In this document: in pieces, positions 15,466-23,225 of the stretch
Numbering within the stretch: position 1 is the stretch's first letter
How the letters are laid out: each line of letters starts with the position of its first letter
Assembly (NCBI GenBank): GCA_027062325.1
Contig: JAMOTN010000035.1
Location: forward strand, 1-39,514
Direction: 5' to 3'
DNA: 39,514 bases
Origin: a bacterium
GTDB taxonomy: Bacteria > JAMOTN01
Notes under the pieces: generated by a model
Database searches by the model: none
What the model was told of the DNA's origin: nothing
Seen by the model: the letters and a program-made list of their open reading frames with translations, nothing else
Program-made: the position numbers and the translations under genes

Positions 15466-17019
15466 TTATAAAACTTTCTCAGCTAAATCTTCTGATACTG
15501 TGAGAGTGCGTTCTGCATCATAGATGTAGAGTGCTTTGTAACCGGAGGCGGCTCTTACGTTTTTAACTGTTGCCATATCAACTTTAACTTTTCCAGAGCG
15601 CTTACTGAACTTTGCGGCAATTGAGGCGGCGATTAAGATTTCCTCCTCTGTGACGTTTGAAAGGGATGTTTTAGGTTGGAGAACCACGTGAGATCCTGCT
15701 GCGTCTCGTACGTGGAACCACAGCCAGTTTTTTTTGGCAAACTGCATCACTCTTTTGTTTTGCTCAGCGTTTTTGCCGAAGTGTATGAAACAGTTGGAAA
15801 GTTCTATTGTATTAAATTGTCGCTTGCGTTTAAATGAGCTAGTGCGCTTTGGTATGCGGTTGCTTTCGGGAGTTTCGGAGAAGAAAAATTGAATGGATTT
15901 TAAATTCAAGTTGGAAAGTTTGTTTTCAAGTTGAGAAAATTTTGTTTGATTTTCTTCGAGCATTTTTTGGAGTGCTTGAAGCTTTTTGTTTGCGTTGGCT
16001 GCATTTTTTATAAGCTGCTGCGTAGTGGTACTTATTTGAGAAGGGGCTTTTCCCTCAAATTTTTTAGCTATTTTTTCTAAGAGTTTTTTTGGTATTGATA
16101 TTCCTAGTTCTTTTGATGATGAATTTAGCAATTCCGATATTATTTCCTTTGGTGAATGGGCAATTTTTTGTAAGTTTGGGAATACAAGAGCGGCAAGCAA
16201 GTTGATAAAATTTTCAGTTTGTCTTGTATGTTCAATTGCTTTTTTGATCTCAGCAATTCTTTTCTTTAGAGTTTCTATGTTTTTGAGAATGTGTTTTCTC
16301 ATTTGATTCAGTATGTTTTTTTTCTTTTGATATAGCCAACATATATATGAGCAAGTTTCAGTGTTTTTGTAAGGTATAGTAATTGAAGCATCAAGATTTA
16401 TTTTAAAAAAAGCGGGATAGTAGTCGACTTTTAACTCGTTATCTAATTTAACAAATAGGAATGATTGGGAAGAAGGTGATACTTTATGCCATAATTTTTC
16501 GAATTCATCGATTGGAATAATTCGTTTAGTAGAATTAAATGTTGCTTCTAACTTTTTGACAACTTCATTTTTATTGATCAACTTTTTAGATATAAGCTTT
16601 GATATATTCTCGGATGGTGGCTTGAGGCGGTATTTTGCATTGGTTGTAAATATGAGATCATCTCCCTTTGTTATCTCAACAAGGTTTACTCGACCAGTAA
16701 ATTGAATAGTGATTTTGATGTTGTTTTTTATCAGTTTACCTCTTCCTAATATTAACTCTATGCGTTTGTCAGGGAATACGACTAAACATTCTTCAACTAC
16801 GTAATTTTTGACAAACGACAACTTTTTTAAGAGAGGGGCAGCCTGACTGTAAGAGATAAACATTCCATAGGGGGAAGAAAGAGAAAAAGTGAAAAATTCC
16901 CCGGATGTTTCAAGTTGAAAGACACCAACACCTGCATATAAAGCGGAAATTTTTTTCCCTTTAAGCTTTGGCATAATGTCCGTTGCTAAAGAATAAAAGC
17001 ATACTATGTCAAGGGGCAA
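15466..17019 (-). CDS. Divergent NFACT/RqcH-family protein
   Basis: RqcH proteins bind obstructed large ribosomal subunits and recruit tRNA-Ala for C-terminal alanine tailing; some relatives are fibronectin-binding. The C-terminal NFACT-R domain is clear (KNWLWFHVRDAAGSHVVLQ, then EEEILIAASIAAKFSKRSGKVKVD and ASGYKALYIYD). A long coiled coil occupies about residues 225-365. The N-terminal domain is strongly diverged. The tRNA-contacting Asp-Arg of B. subtilis RqcH (D97-R98, in GLDRI) corresponds here to PDKRI, so Arg is kept but Asp is displaced by one residue or replaced by Lys. The start is TTG 17019 behind GGAGAGG, overlapping the end of proS by 16 bases, which implies coupling. Confidence 0.85.
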   Translation of the reverse strand: MPLDIVCFYSLATDIMPKLKGKKISALYAGVGVFQLETSGEFFTFSLSSPYGMFISYSQAAPLLKKLSFVKNYVVEECLVVFPDKRIELILGRGKLIKNNIKITIQFTGRVNLVEITKGDDLIFTTNAKYRLKPPSENISKLISKKLINKNEVVKKLEATFNSTKRIIPIDEFEKLWHKVSPSSQSFLFVKLDNELKVDYYPAFFKINLDASITIPYKNTETCSYICWLYQKKKNILNQMRKHILKNIETLKKRIAEIKKAIEHTRQTENFINLLAALVFPNLQKIAHSPKEIISELLNSSSKELGISIPKKLLEKIAKKFEGKAPSQISTTTQQLIKNAANANKKLQALQKMLEENQTKFSQLENKLSNLNLKSIQFFFSETPESNRIPKRTSSFKRKRQFNTIELSNCFIHFGKNAEQNKRVMQFAKKNWLWFHVRDAAGSHVVLQPKTSLSNVTEEEILIAASIAAKFSKRSGKVKVDMATVKNVRAASGYKALYIYDAERTLTVSEDLAEKVL

Positions 17020-18797
17020 GAGCGTATCCTCTCCTCAATGGATTTATTCTTATGGTTAATAAATTCTGTTATTTTATCAACCACTTCTTCGGGAGATATT
17101 TTGAGGCGTTCACCTGTTTCGCGAACTTTTAATTCCACTTTTCCTTCTTTTACAAAACTTCTACCCACTACGACTTGATAGGCTACTCCCATTAAATCAG
17201 CGTCTGCAAACTTTACGCCAGGTGATTCATCTCTGTCGTCGAGTAGAACGTCCTCTGCCAGTATAGCTGGATTAAATAATTTAGCCTTTAAGTTTTGATA
17301 CAGGTTGAGAGCGACAGCAGAGGATTCATTATTTGCTTTTAAATCTATCACTCCAACTGTAAAGGGAGAGACAGTGTGAGGAAATATGCAGCCGAACTTA
17401 TCTGCTTTTTGCTCTATTATTGAAGCTACGGTTCGGGCAACCCCTATACCATAGCACCCCATAATTATTGGTTTTTCTTTTCCGTCCTTATCTACAAAGG
17501 TTGCTCCTAATTTTTCCGAATACTTAATACCCAATTTGAATATGTGTCCAACCTCTATGCCTCGACTTTCATTCAAAGCCTCTCCGCACTTTGGACATAC
17601 ATCTCCTGCTTTGGCTTCTGCAAAGTCACCCCAATGGTAATTATCGCCTTTGAGATCTCCAGCTTTTATTCCTGTTATGTGATAACCTTCTTTATTAGCA
17701 CCCACAATAAAGTAATCTATAAATTTGAGAGAATTGTCGAGCAAAATCATTCCATCGAATCCCAGCGGACCTATATTTCCAAACGGTAAATCTTCGCCAG
17801 TGTACATCTTTAGTCCCATCACAGTTTCGTCTTTAAGCTTTGATAAGAAATTCTGAACTTTTATCTCGTTTACCTCTCTGTCTCCTCGCACAACACACAT
17901 AACATTTTCATCGTAAAATTCGCCGTTTTTAGATTTGAAAGTAACGGTAAATACCACTGATTTTGCAATTTCTGATGGATCGGTTTCGAGTTTTTTAGCA
18001 ACTTCCTCAACGGTTTTGGCTTCACCTGTGTTTATTTCTTTTTTCTCAGTGTACTTTGCTTTTTTAAACTTGAATTCTTTAAGTTCTGCCCTCTCTGTGT
18101 TTGCAGCCCAACCGCATCTCGGGCAGTAAACTATTTTACTTTCACCTGTGTTTGCCAAAACTATGAATTCGTGAGAGTCAGCTCCTCCAATTGCTCCGGT
18201 ATCTGCCTCAACAACTTTGAAGTCTAGGTCGCATCGAGAGAATATGCGCCAATAAGCTTTGTACATGGAATCGTATGCTTCATTCAATTCATCTTGAGAC
18301 TTTCCAAAGCTATATGCATCTTTCATTATGAACTCACGAGATCTCATTACACCAAATCTTGGTCTTATTTCATCTCTGAACTTGACTTGAATTTGATAAA
18401 GAGTGAATGGAAGGTCACGCCAACTCTTCACTTCTTGGGCAGCAAGCCACGTTACAACTTCTTCATGAGTTGGTCCAAAACAGCACTCGCGGCCATTTCT
18501 GTCTGTGAATTTGAGCATCTCATTGCCATATATGTCCCATCTTCCAGTTTGCCGCCAAAGAGTAGCGGGATGGACTGCTGGCATGTATATTTCGAAAGCT
18601 CCAGCTTTATTCATTTCTTCACGAATAATTGCTTCTAGCTTCTTGAAAATTCTCCAACCTACAGGTAAAAATAGGTATATTCCGCTTGATAGTTTTTTTA
18701 TCATATTTGCTCTCAACATCAACTTATGGCTAATAACTTCTGCTTCTGCTGGATCTTCGCGCTTTGTGAAGAGAAAATAATTCGATAATTTAACCAT
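17004..18797 (-). CDS. proS: Prolyl-tRNA synthetase (bacterial type with editing insert)
   Basis: ProRS charges tRNA-Pro. All class II motifs are present: ANMIKKLSSGIYLFLPVGWR (motif 1 region), KFRDEIRPRFGVMRSREFIMKDAYSF (motif 2) and GCYGIGVARTVASIIEQ (motif 3). A YbaK-like cis-editing domain lies between motifs 2 and 3 (about residues 230-390), as in the standard bacterial enzyme; the C-terminal domain shows QVVVGR and VELKVRETGE. Its length of 597 is normal. A zinc-ribbon-like CPRCGW precedes the insert and CPKCGE follows it. ATG 18797 overlaps the upstream HD gene by 8 bases. Its ribosome-binding site is weak (GGAGTG about 13 bases upstream), so expression probably depends on coupling. 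Confidence 0.97.
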   Translation of the reverse strand: MVKLSNYFLFTKREDPAEAEVISHKLMLRANMIKKLSSGIYLFLPVGWRIFKKLEAIIREEMNKAGAFEIYMPAVHPATLWRQTGRWDIYGNEMLKFTDRNGRECCFGPTHEEVVTWLAAQEVKSWRDLPFTLYQIQVKFRDEIRPRFGVMRSREFIMKDAYSFGKSQDELNEAYDSMYKAYWRIFSRCDLDFKVVEADTGAIGGADSHEFIVLANTGESKIVYCPRCGWAANTERAELKEFKFKKAKYTEKKEINTGEAKTVEEVAKKLETDPSEIAKSVVFTVTFKSKNGEFYDENVMCVVRGDREVNEIKVQNFLSKLKDETVMGLKMYTGEDLPFGNIGPLGFDGMILLDNSLKFIDYFIVGANKEGYHITGIKAGDLKGDNYHWGDFAEAKAGDVCPKCGEALNESRGIEVGHIFKLGIKYSEKLGATFVDKDGKEKPIIMGCYGIGVARTVASIIEQKADKFGCIFPHTVSPFTVGVIDLKANNESSAVALNLYQNLKAKLFNPAILAEDVLLDDRDESPGVKFADADLMGVAYQVVVGRSFVKEGKVELKVRETGERLKISPEEVVDKITEFINHKNKSIEERIRSCPLT

Positions 18798-19329
18798 GGT
18801 GCCATATCACACTCCTTGCATGGGTTTTGGCAAGTTCAAATAAGAGTCTATCGACTTCTGATACGATTAAAGCTTCTTCAGTTATTCTCTTACCTTCATA
18901 CTCGGATGCGTGTGCGAGTACAATGTGTACGACTTGAGGGGGAAGTTTATGTTCCAGAGCTAAATGGGCTCCCAATACGTTGTAGGGCACAAATATTGCT
19001 AATTCCTTGCGCTTAAAGTGTCCATTTTCGTCTTCAGTGATGGTTAAAATTTTACCTACGTCATGAAGAATAGCACCTGCAACCAAGAAATTTCTATTGA
19101 TGGAAAAATTTTTCATCTCGTTTGCAATTGCGAGCGCAAGATGAACGACTCTTTCAATATGGTCTAGAAACGATGAGTTACAGTTTGCAATCAAAAGGGT
19201 AAAAGGCATCTTTTCTAGGAGTTTCCAGCTTTGATTTGCTTCTTTTAGTGCTGTCTCGTAGCATTGTAAAGTTTTGTGACGCAAAGAGTCATCTGTGATT
19301 AGTTTCAAGAGTTCATGAAATCTTTCCAT
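18790..19329 (-). CDS. HD-domain metal-dependent phosphohydrolase
   Basis: This 179-residue protein has a complete HD signature: ERVVHLALAIA (first His), GAILHDVGKI (His-Asp with following Lys), then His residues in GAHLALEHK and IVLAHASEYEG, and EVDRLLFE with the final Asp. HD proteins hydrolyse nucleotides or phosphodiesters; the exact substrate is unknown. ATG 19329 follows GAGGTG at 8 bases. It is the first gene of the minus-strand run, so the promoter for proS and downstream genes probably lies in the gap 19330-19560, although I could not identify convincing -35/-10 boxes there. Confidence 0.88.
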   Translation of the reverse strand: MERFHELLKLITDDSLRHKTLQCYETALKEANQSWKLLEKMPFTLLIANCNSSFLDHIERVVHLALAIANEMKNFSINRNFLVAGAILHDVGKILTITEDENGHFKRKELAIFVPYNVLGAHLALEHKLPPQVVHIVLAHASEYEGKRITEEALIVSEVDRLLFELAKTHARSVIWHHG

Positions 19330-19784
19330 ACTGCCTACACCTCATACTTCAATTAAGTAATATGTGATACTAAAAATTTAAAACAAAACGAGTGATTGGG
19401 GCAAGTGCAGAAGTGATAGAACTCTTAGGGACGACGGTTGAGTTAGTTGTACTTTGATAAGGTTAGTTATGCTTAAAATTTGCGTGGGTAATAGAATAGT
19501 TAATTATAAAATTGAGATAAGATAAATTTAAATGTGGTTTGGGTGTGTTCTCCAAAAAGAGTGGTTTTTATGAAAAGGGCTGGAGAGATATTAGAGAATT
19601 TTTACTGGGTTGGTGCCGCAGATTGGAATATTGGAAATTTTCATGGCTATACCACATCTAGAGGAACGAGTTATAATGCTTATTGCTTCTGAAGAAGAAA
19701 TTGAATTGCCACATTAAAAAAATCCCTGCAACGTTTTATGAAGTTAGCACGTGATGACAGGAAAATTTGATTATGCTAGAAGAT
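19330..19784. other. Intergenic region of 455 bases between divergently decayed and convergent units
   Basis: Apart from the flavoprotein remnant at 19570-19692, this gap has no intact gene. A 21-codon frame from GTG 19392 (VIGASAEVIELLGTTVELVVL) looks protein-like, and an 18-codon frame around 19751-19808 reads TGKFDYARRF. Both may be further debris of lost genes, but I cannot assign them. The left end must hold the promoter of the minus-strand HD-proS run. I see no tRNA-like fold or strong hairpin here. Confidence 0.5.
19570..19692 (+). pseudogene. Remnant of an A-type (FprA-like) flavodiiron protein, N-terminus only
   Basis: A 40-codon reading frame from ATG 19570 encodes ENFYWVGAADWNIGNFHGY followed by RGTSYNAYCF and a stop. 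This is the characteristic N-terminus of FprA-type flavodiiron proteins, where YWVGAxDWNIRxFHGY is followed by RGTTYNAYLI and then by the metallo-beta-lactamase core. Nothing of the HxExDH diiron motif or the flavodoxin domain follows; the next bases hold stops in all frames. The frame one base over reads LIASEEE just after NAY, as if a small deletion broke the gene at that point. Intact family members have about 400 residues, so this is a decayed relic rather than a functional gene. Confidence 0.7.
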
Positions 19785-20663
19785 TTATCTGTTGGATTTC
19801 AAAAAGTTGATAATTGAGTTGATGTGATTGTAGAGAGCTTTTTCAGAAATATGAGGATTTTCCGCGAGTTTATATATGGTTTCGAATAAAAGTAAAGGAT
19901 AGCCTTTTGAGATTTTAAATAGTGTGTTGGGAGAGCAGCTTTGGAGAAACTTTAAATTTTGGACTTTTTGGTTGAGAAAATTTAAAAATTCCTCAACCTC
20001 TTCCTTTCCAAAGTTGCGAATAGTTTTTACTTTTAGCTTTATAGCTCCGAACTTGTAAATTAGTAGATGATTTGAGTATTTATGAATAATAACGACTTCT
20101 TTACCCATGTCATGAAGTATTGCAGGAAACTCAGCTGCGAAGTGTTCTGCTAGGCCTTTATCTTGCCAAGTTTCTACTTCTCTTAAGAAGTCTATCCACT
20201 CCATTGCGATGGTCTCACCTATATCTTTTGATAGAAGTTTTAACTGGTCCGTGGTCATAAATCGGTATTTTGTGCGATGATGTCCGTATTTTAAGCCGAT
20301 GAATTGTTTTATAAGGTCCCAACACAAGGCAAATATCATATTTGGCTTAAAACGTGTATAGTCGTACGTGATTACCTGCATTGAATTTTTCTTAAGTGCG
20401 TGCAGAATGAGATCGGGTGCAAGTTGCAGTTTTCCTCCTTTGACTTTTACAGCGGTTTTGTCTTTTAATAGCTCTACGATTTTTGAGATTTTAAGTTTAT
20501 CGTGCATAAAATTCATTAAATTTGAAAAGATAGATTCTTTTATAGAAGTTTTATCTTGATTTTTAAAAGAGCGCTTATGTGGCGTTAGATTTTGTGCTTG
20601 GGCTTTAGAGTTTAATCTTTTACTAGCTACATGTTTGGTTTTAACTTTATCCACTTTCAACAC
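19785..20663 (-). CDS. Unrecognised basic protein, 292 aa
   Basis: The protein has a strongly basic, probably disordered N-terminus of about 40 residues (MLKVDKVKTKHVASKRLNSK...), then mixed helix and strand. There is no signal peptide or membrane helix. One segment (AEFPAILHDMGKEVVII, near 175-190) resembles the core of an HD motif, but the other HD ligands are not evident, so I do not assign that fold. The C-terminal third is helical. The track's start is GTG 20663, with GGGGAAAG upstream; TTG 20660 is an alternative. It stands alone, divergent from cdd, next to the flavoprotein remnant. Confidence 0.7.
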   Translation of the reverse strand: MLKVDKVKTKHVASKRLNSKAQAQNLTPHKRSFKNQDKTSIKESIFSNLMNFMHDKLKISKIVELLKDKTAVKVKGGKLQLAPDLILHALKKNSMQVITYDYTRFKPNMIFALCWDLIKQFIGLKYGHHRTKYRFMTTDQLKLLSKDIGETIAMEWIDFLREVETWQDKGLAEHFAAEFPAILHDMGKEVVIIHKYSNHLLIYKFGAIKLKVKTIRNFGKEEVEEFLNFLNQKVQNLKFLQSCSPNTLFKISKGYPLLLFETIYKLAENPHISEKALYNHINSIINFLKSNR

Positions 20664-20683
20664 CTCACTTTCCCCGATTTTAT

Positions 20684-20692
20684 GTTATACCA
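20684..20692 (-). promoter_or_regulatory. Candidate extended -10 promoter for the 292-aa gene
   Basis: On the minus strand TGGTATAAC lies about 20 bases ahead of the start codon region of the 292-residue gene. It fits TGN plus a 5-of-6 match to TATAAT. No good -35 box is seen at the usual distance, so it would rely on the extended -10 element. Confidence 0.35.
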
Positions 20693-20736
20693 ATTGTAGG
20701 ATTAAGAAAACTTTGAATTGTTGAGGGGTGAGTTTT

Positions 20737-21159
20737 ATGCAACGTGGAGACTTTTCTATTCTTACTAAAGAAGAGGTTGACTTGGTAAGGAAAGCCATTA
20801 AGTACAGACAGAATGCTTACGCTCCGTATTCTAATTTTCAGGTAGGAGCTGCTTTGTTAACAGATTCTGGGAAAGTTTATCTTGGAGCAAATGTTGAAAA
20901 TGCTTCGTATGGACTTACGGTTTGTGCTGAAAGAATTGCTGCTTTCAAAGCAGTTAATGATGGGGAGAGAAAATTTAAAGTAATTGCTGTAGTGGCTGAT
21001 ACAGAAGAACCGGTCGCTCCTTGTGGCGCTTGCCGTCAAGTTTTGAGAGAATTTGGACCTAACATGAAGGTTATAATGGCCAATGTAAGTGGGGATATTT
21101 TAATAGCAACATTGGATGAATTATTGCCTGTTTCGTTTGGTCCGGAAAGTCTAGAGTGA
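20737..21159 (+). CDS. cdd: Cytidine deaminase
   Basis: Cytidine deaminase converts cytidine and deoxycytidine to uridine and deoxyuridine in pyrimidine salvage. The 140-residue length is typical of the small homotetrameric form. All motifs are present: YAPYSNFQVGAALL, the substrate-binding GANVENASYGLTVCAER with catalytic Glu and zinc Cys, and PCGACRQVLREF with the other two zinc Cys. I place the start at ATG 20737, behind GAGGGGTG, not at the track's GTG 20728, which is part of that Shine-Dalgarno site. Its product can feed the upp-associated uracil salvage seen elsewhere in the window. Confidence 0.97.
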   Translation: MQRGDFSILTKEEVDLVRKAIKYRQNAYAPYSNFQVGAALLTDSGKVYLGANVENASYGLTVCAERIAAFKAVNDGERKFKVIAVVADTEEPVAPCGACRQVLREFGPNMKVIMANVSGDILIATLDELLPVSFGPESLE

Positions 21160-21182
21160 TGTATGTTGCCTTTATAGATGTC

Positions 21183-21191
21183 TGATATAAT
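21183..21191 (+). promoter_or_regulatory. Candidate extended -10 promoter for the PP2C phosphatase gene
   Basis: TGATATAAT is a perfect extended -10 element (TGN plus TATAAT), 34 bases ahead of the GTG start of the phosphatase gene. A TTGCCT lies upstream but only 14 bases away, too close for a normal -35 box. It would let the phosphatase be transcribed independently of cdd. Confidence 0.5.
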
Positions 21192-21224
21192 CTTCAAAAG
21201 TTGAAATTTTTGGAGGGAATTTTA

Positions 21225-23222
21225 GTGAAGGGACCTCGCTTAAAAGAGTTCCTTTTTAAAAGGACAGTTTTGGCTTTTATAACTTTTCTTCTGGCTTTTA
21301 AATTTTGGGAATTTTACCGTGAAATGATAATACTTGAAGATAGTGAAAAAAAGAAGATTTTGACCTTGGCAAAGGCTGTTGCAAATGTTTGTATCGAGAA
21401 AATTGTTACAGAGGATTACGTATCTTTAAAGAGCTACTTGGATGAACTTGTTTTTAACAGTTGGGATATAAACAGGATAGTTGTTGTAGATTCAAATGGA
21501 ACTGTTGTTGCGGATACGGATAACGTTTTGTTTGGAGAAAAGGTGGAAAAGGGTAAATTTGGGGAAGATTTGCTATCGCATTTTAACTTTACTAAAACGT
21601 GGTTGTTTGATGAGTTGATTGGTTGGCAAAGCGATTTTGGAGGAGTTTTGAAACCCAAGTGGGTTGGGTATCCCTTGGTTTATGTAAAACAGCATTTTGG
21701 TATCCTTTTGATGCATTATAATCCATTATTACTTAGAAGTAGGGTGAAGCAGTTATACTTTTACCTGTTCCTTGAGGTGCTTTTGGGAATTCTTTTGGCC
21801 TTTTTCTTGGCTTCTGAGATAAGTAAGAGGTTGCAGGTGTCAATGCAAACTTTGATGCCTCAGGCTTTAAGGGTTGCAAATAGAGATTTACATTCTCCTA
21901 TAATTGTTCCTCGAACTGAGCTGTATGAAATCCGTGCTCTTGGGTTGGTGTTGGAAAGGTTAAGAAGACGTCTTGTTAGTAAGATTGAAGAGTTAAAAAA
22001 GAGGTTGGAAGAGTTTGAAGCTTTGTTGCGTGTAAGTGAGATGATTTTGAATGCGGGTTTTGAGCTGCAGACGCTTTTGTGGAATATTGTTTTGAATGTG
22101 GCAGTATTGTTGAGGGCAAAAAGGTGTTCAATAGTTCTGGAAGAGAATGGTAAAAAGGTTGTAAAGGTTGCCAAAGGATTTGCAGAAGGATTCGTAGAAA
22201 ATTTTGAGATAAAGGATAGCAAGGTACTTGATAAGGTTTTTGAAACGGGAGAAGCAATTTTGATGAGAAAAAGTGATAGAAACTCCGATAAGTACGAAAG
22301 TGGAGATTTTATGATAGTGCCTCTTTTTAGAGATGGCAAGGTTATAGGAACTTTGAACGTGGCAGATAGAGAAGATGGAAAGTTTTTTACTCAGGATGAT
22401 ATTCGGCTCCTAAAAATGTTTGCAGGTTATGCAGGAATTGCTTTGAAACATGCATTCTTATATGGGGAGATTGCTCGCAGAGAACGTCTTACCAGAGATG
22501 TTGAACTTGCTAAGCAGATTCAAGATGCAATGTTGCCGCAAGAAGAACTTAGTTTTAGGGATGTGCATCTTGTTGGATCTACTACGCCAGCTAGAGTAGT
22601 TGGAGGGGATTACTTTGATTACTTTGTGGTGGATGATAAAGTTTTGTTTGTCATTGCTGATGTTTCTGGAAAGGGAGTTCCAGCAGCTCTTTTGGGGGCA
22701 CTGTGTAAAGGAATCTTGAAAAGTCACGCAAATTACACTACTTCTCCAGCTGATCTGGTAAAAAGACTCAACAGTGCGTTGAGTTATGATTTAACTTTGA
22801 CGGGAGCATTTGTGACTATTTTTATCGGTGAATTGTCTTTTGAAGATGATAAGTGGAGGTTGAGATATACTGCAGCTGCTCACGAACCAGCATTTGTGAT
22901 CTCTGATGGTGAGTTTGTAGAACTTGAGGTGACTGGAGGATTGGTTGGGCCGTTTGCAACTGCGGAATTTAAAGAAAAGAGTATTCTTTTGGGAGATAAG
23001 TTTTCCATTCTTGGTTTTACCGATGGTATTACAGAAACGATAAATGAGAAAGGGGAGTTTTTTGGAAAGGAGCGTCTCATGAATATATTTAAAAAGTATC
23101 ATTTAGAGGTTGATAAATTCAGAGAAGAGTTATTCAAGGAATTAAGTGAATTTAGAGGTGAGCAAGAGCAGATAGATGATATTACTTTTGTTTTAGTGAG
23201 AAGGTTGAGTGGAAGTGACTAG
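21225..23222 (+). CDS. Membrane-anchored GAF-PP2C (SpoIIE/RsbU-type) serine phosphatase
   Basis: The predicted order is: a membrane helix (about 10-30), an extracytoplasmic sensor of about 140 residues resembling a Cache-type domain, a second helix (about 178-198), a HAMP-like linker and coiled coil (about 200-265), a GAF domain (about 270-415), and a PP2C/SpoIIE phosphatase (about 430-660). The phosphatase metal ligands are visible in VVGGDYFDYF, IADVSGKGVPAALLG, FTDGITET and DDITFVLVRR. Such proteins usually dephosphorylate an anti-sigma-factor antagonist to switch on a stress or developmental regulon; no such partner lies in the window. The start is GTG 21225, with GGAGGG 8 bases upstream. 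The track's TTG 21201 lies ahead of that site. Confidence 0.92.
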   Translation: MKGPRLKEFLFKRTVLAFITFLLAFKFWEFYREMIILEDSEKKKILTLAKAVANVCIEKIVTEDYVSLKSYLDELVFNSWDINRIVVVDSNGTVVADTDNVLFGEKVEKGKFGEDLLSHFNFTKTWLFDELIGWQSDFGGVLKPKWVGYPLVYVKQHFGILLMHYNPLLLRSRVKQLYFYLFLEVLLGILLAFFLASEISKRLQVSMQTLMPQALRVANRDLHSPIIVPRTELYEIRALGLVLERLRRRLVSKIEELKKRLEEFEALLRVSEMILNAGFELQTLLWNIVLNVAVLLRAKRCSIVLEENGKKVVKVAKGFAEGFVENFEIKDSKVLDKVFETGEAILMRKSDRNSDKYESGDFMIVPLFRDGKVIGTLNVADREDGKFFTQDDIRLLKMFAGYAGIALKHAFLYGEIARRERLTRDVELAKQIQDAMLPQEELSFRDVHLVGSTTPARVVGGDYFDYFVVDDKVLFVIADVSGKGVPAALLGALCKGILKSHANYTTSPADLVKRLNSALSYDLTLTGAFVTIFIGELSFEDDKWRLRYTAAAHEPAFVISDGEFVELEVTGGLVGPFATAEFKEKSILLGDKFSILGFTDGITETINEKGEFFGKERLMNIFKKYHLEVDKFREELFKELSEFRGEQEQIDDITFVLVRRLSGSD

Positions 23223-23225
23223 TAA

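Noticed and set aside
19570-19692. Flavoprotein remnant as a real small gene or a readthrough/selenocysteine case
   Set aside because: After the TGA every frame soon meets further stops and no diiron or flavodoxin motif follows, so recoding could not restore a protein.
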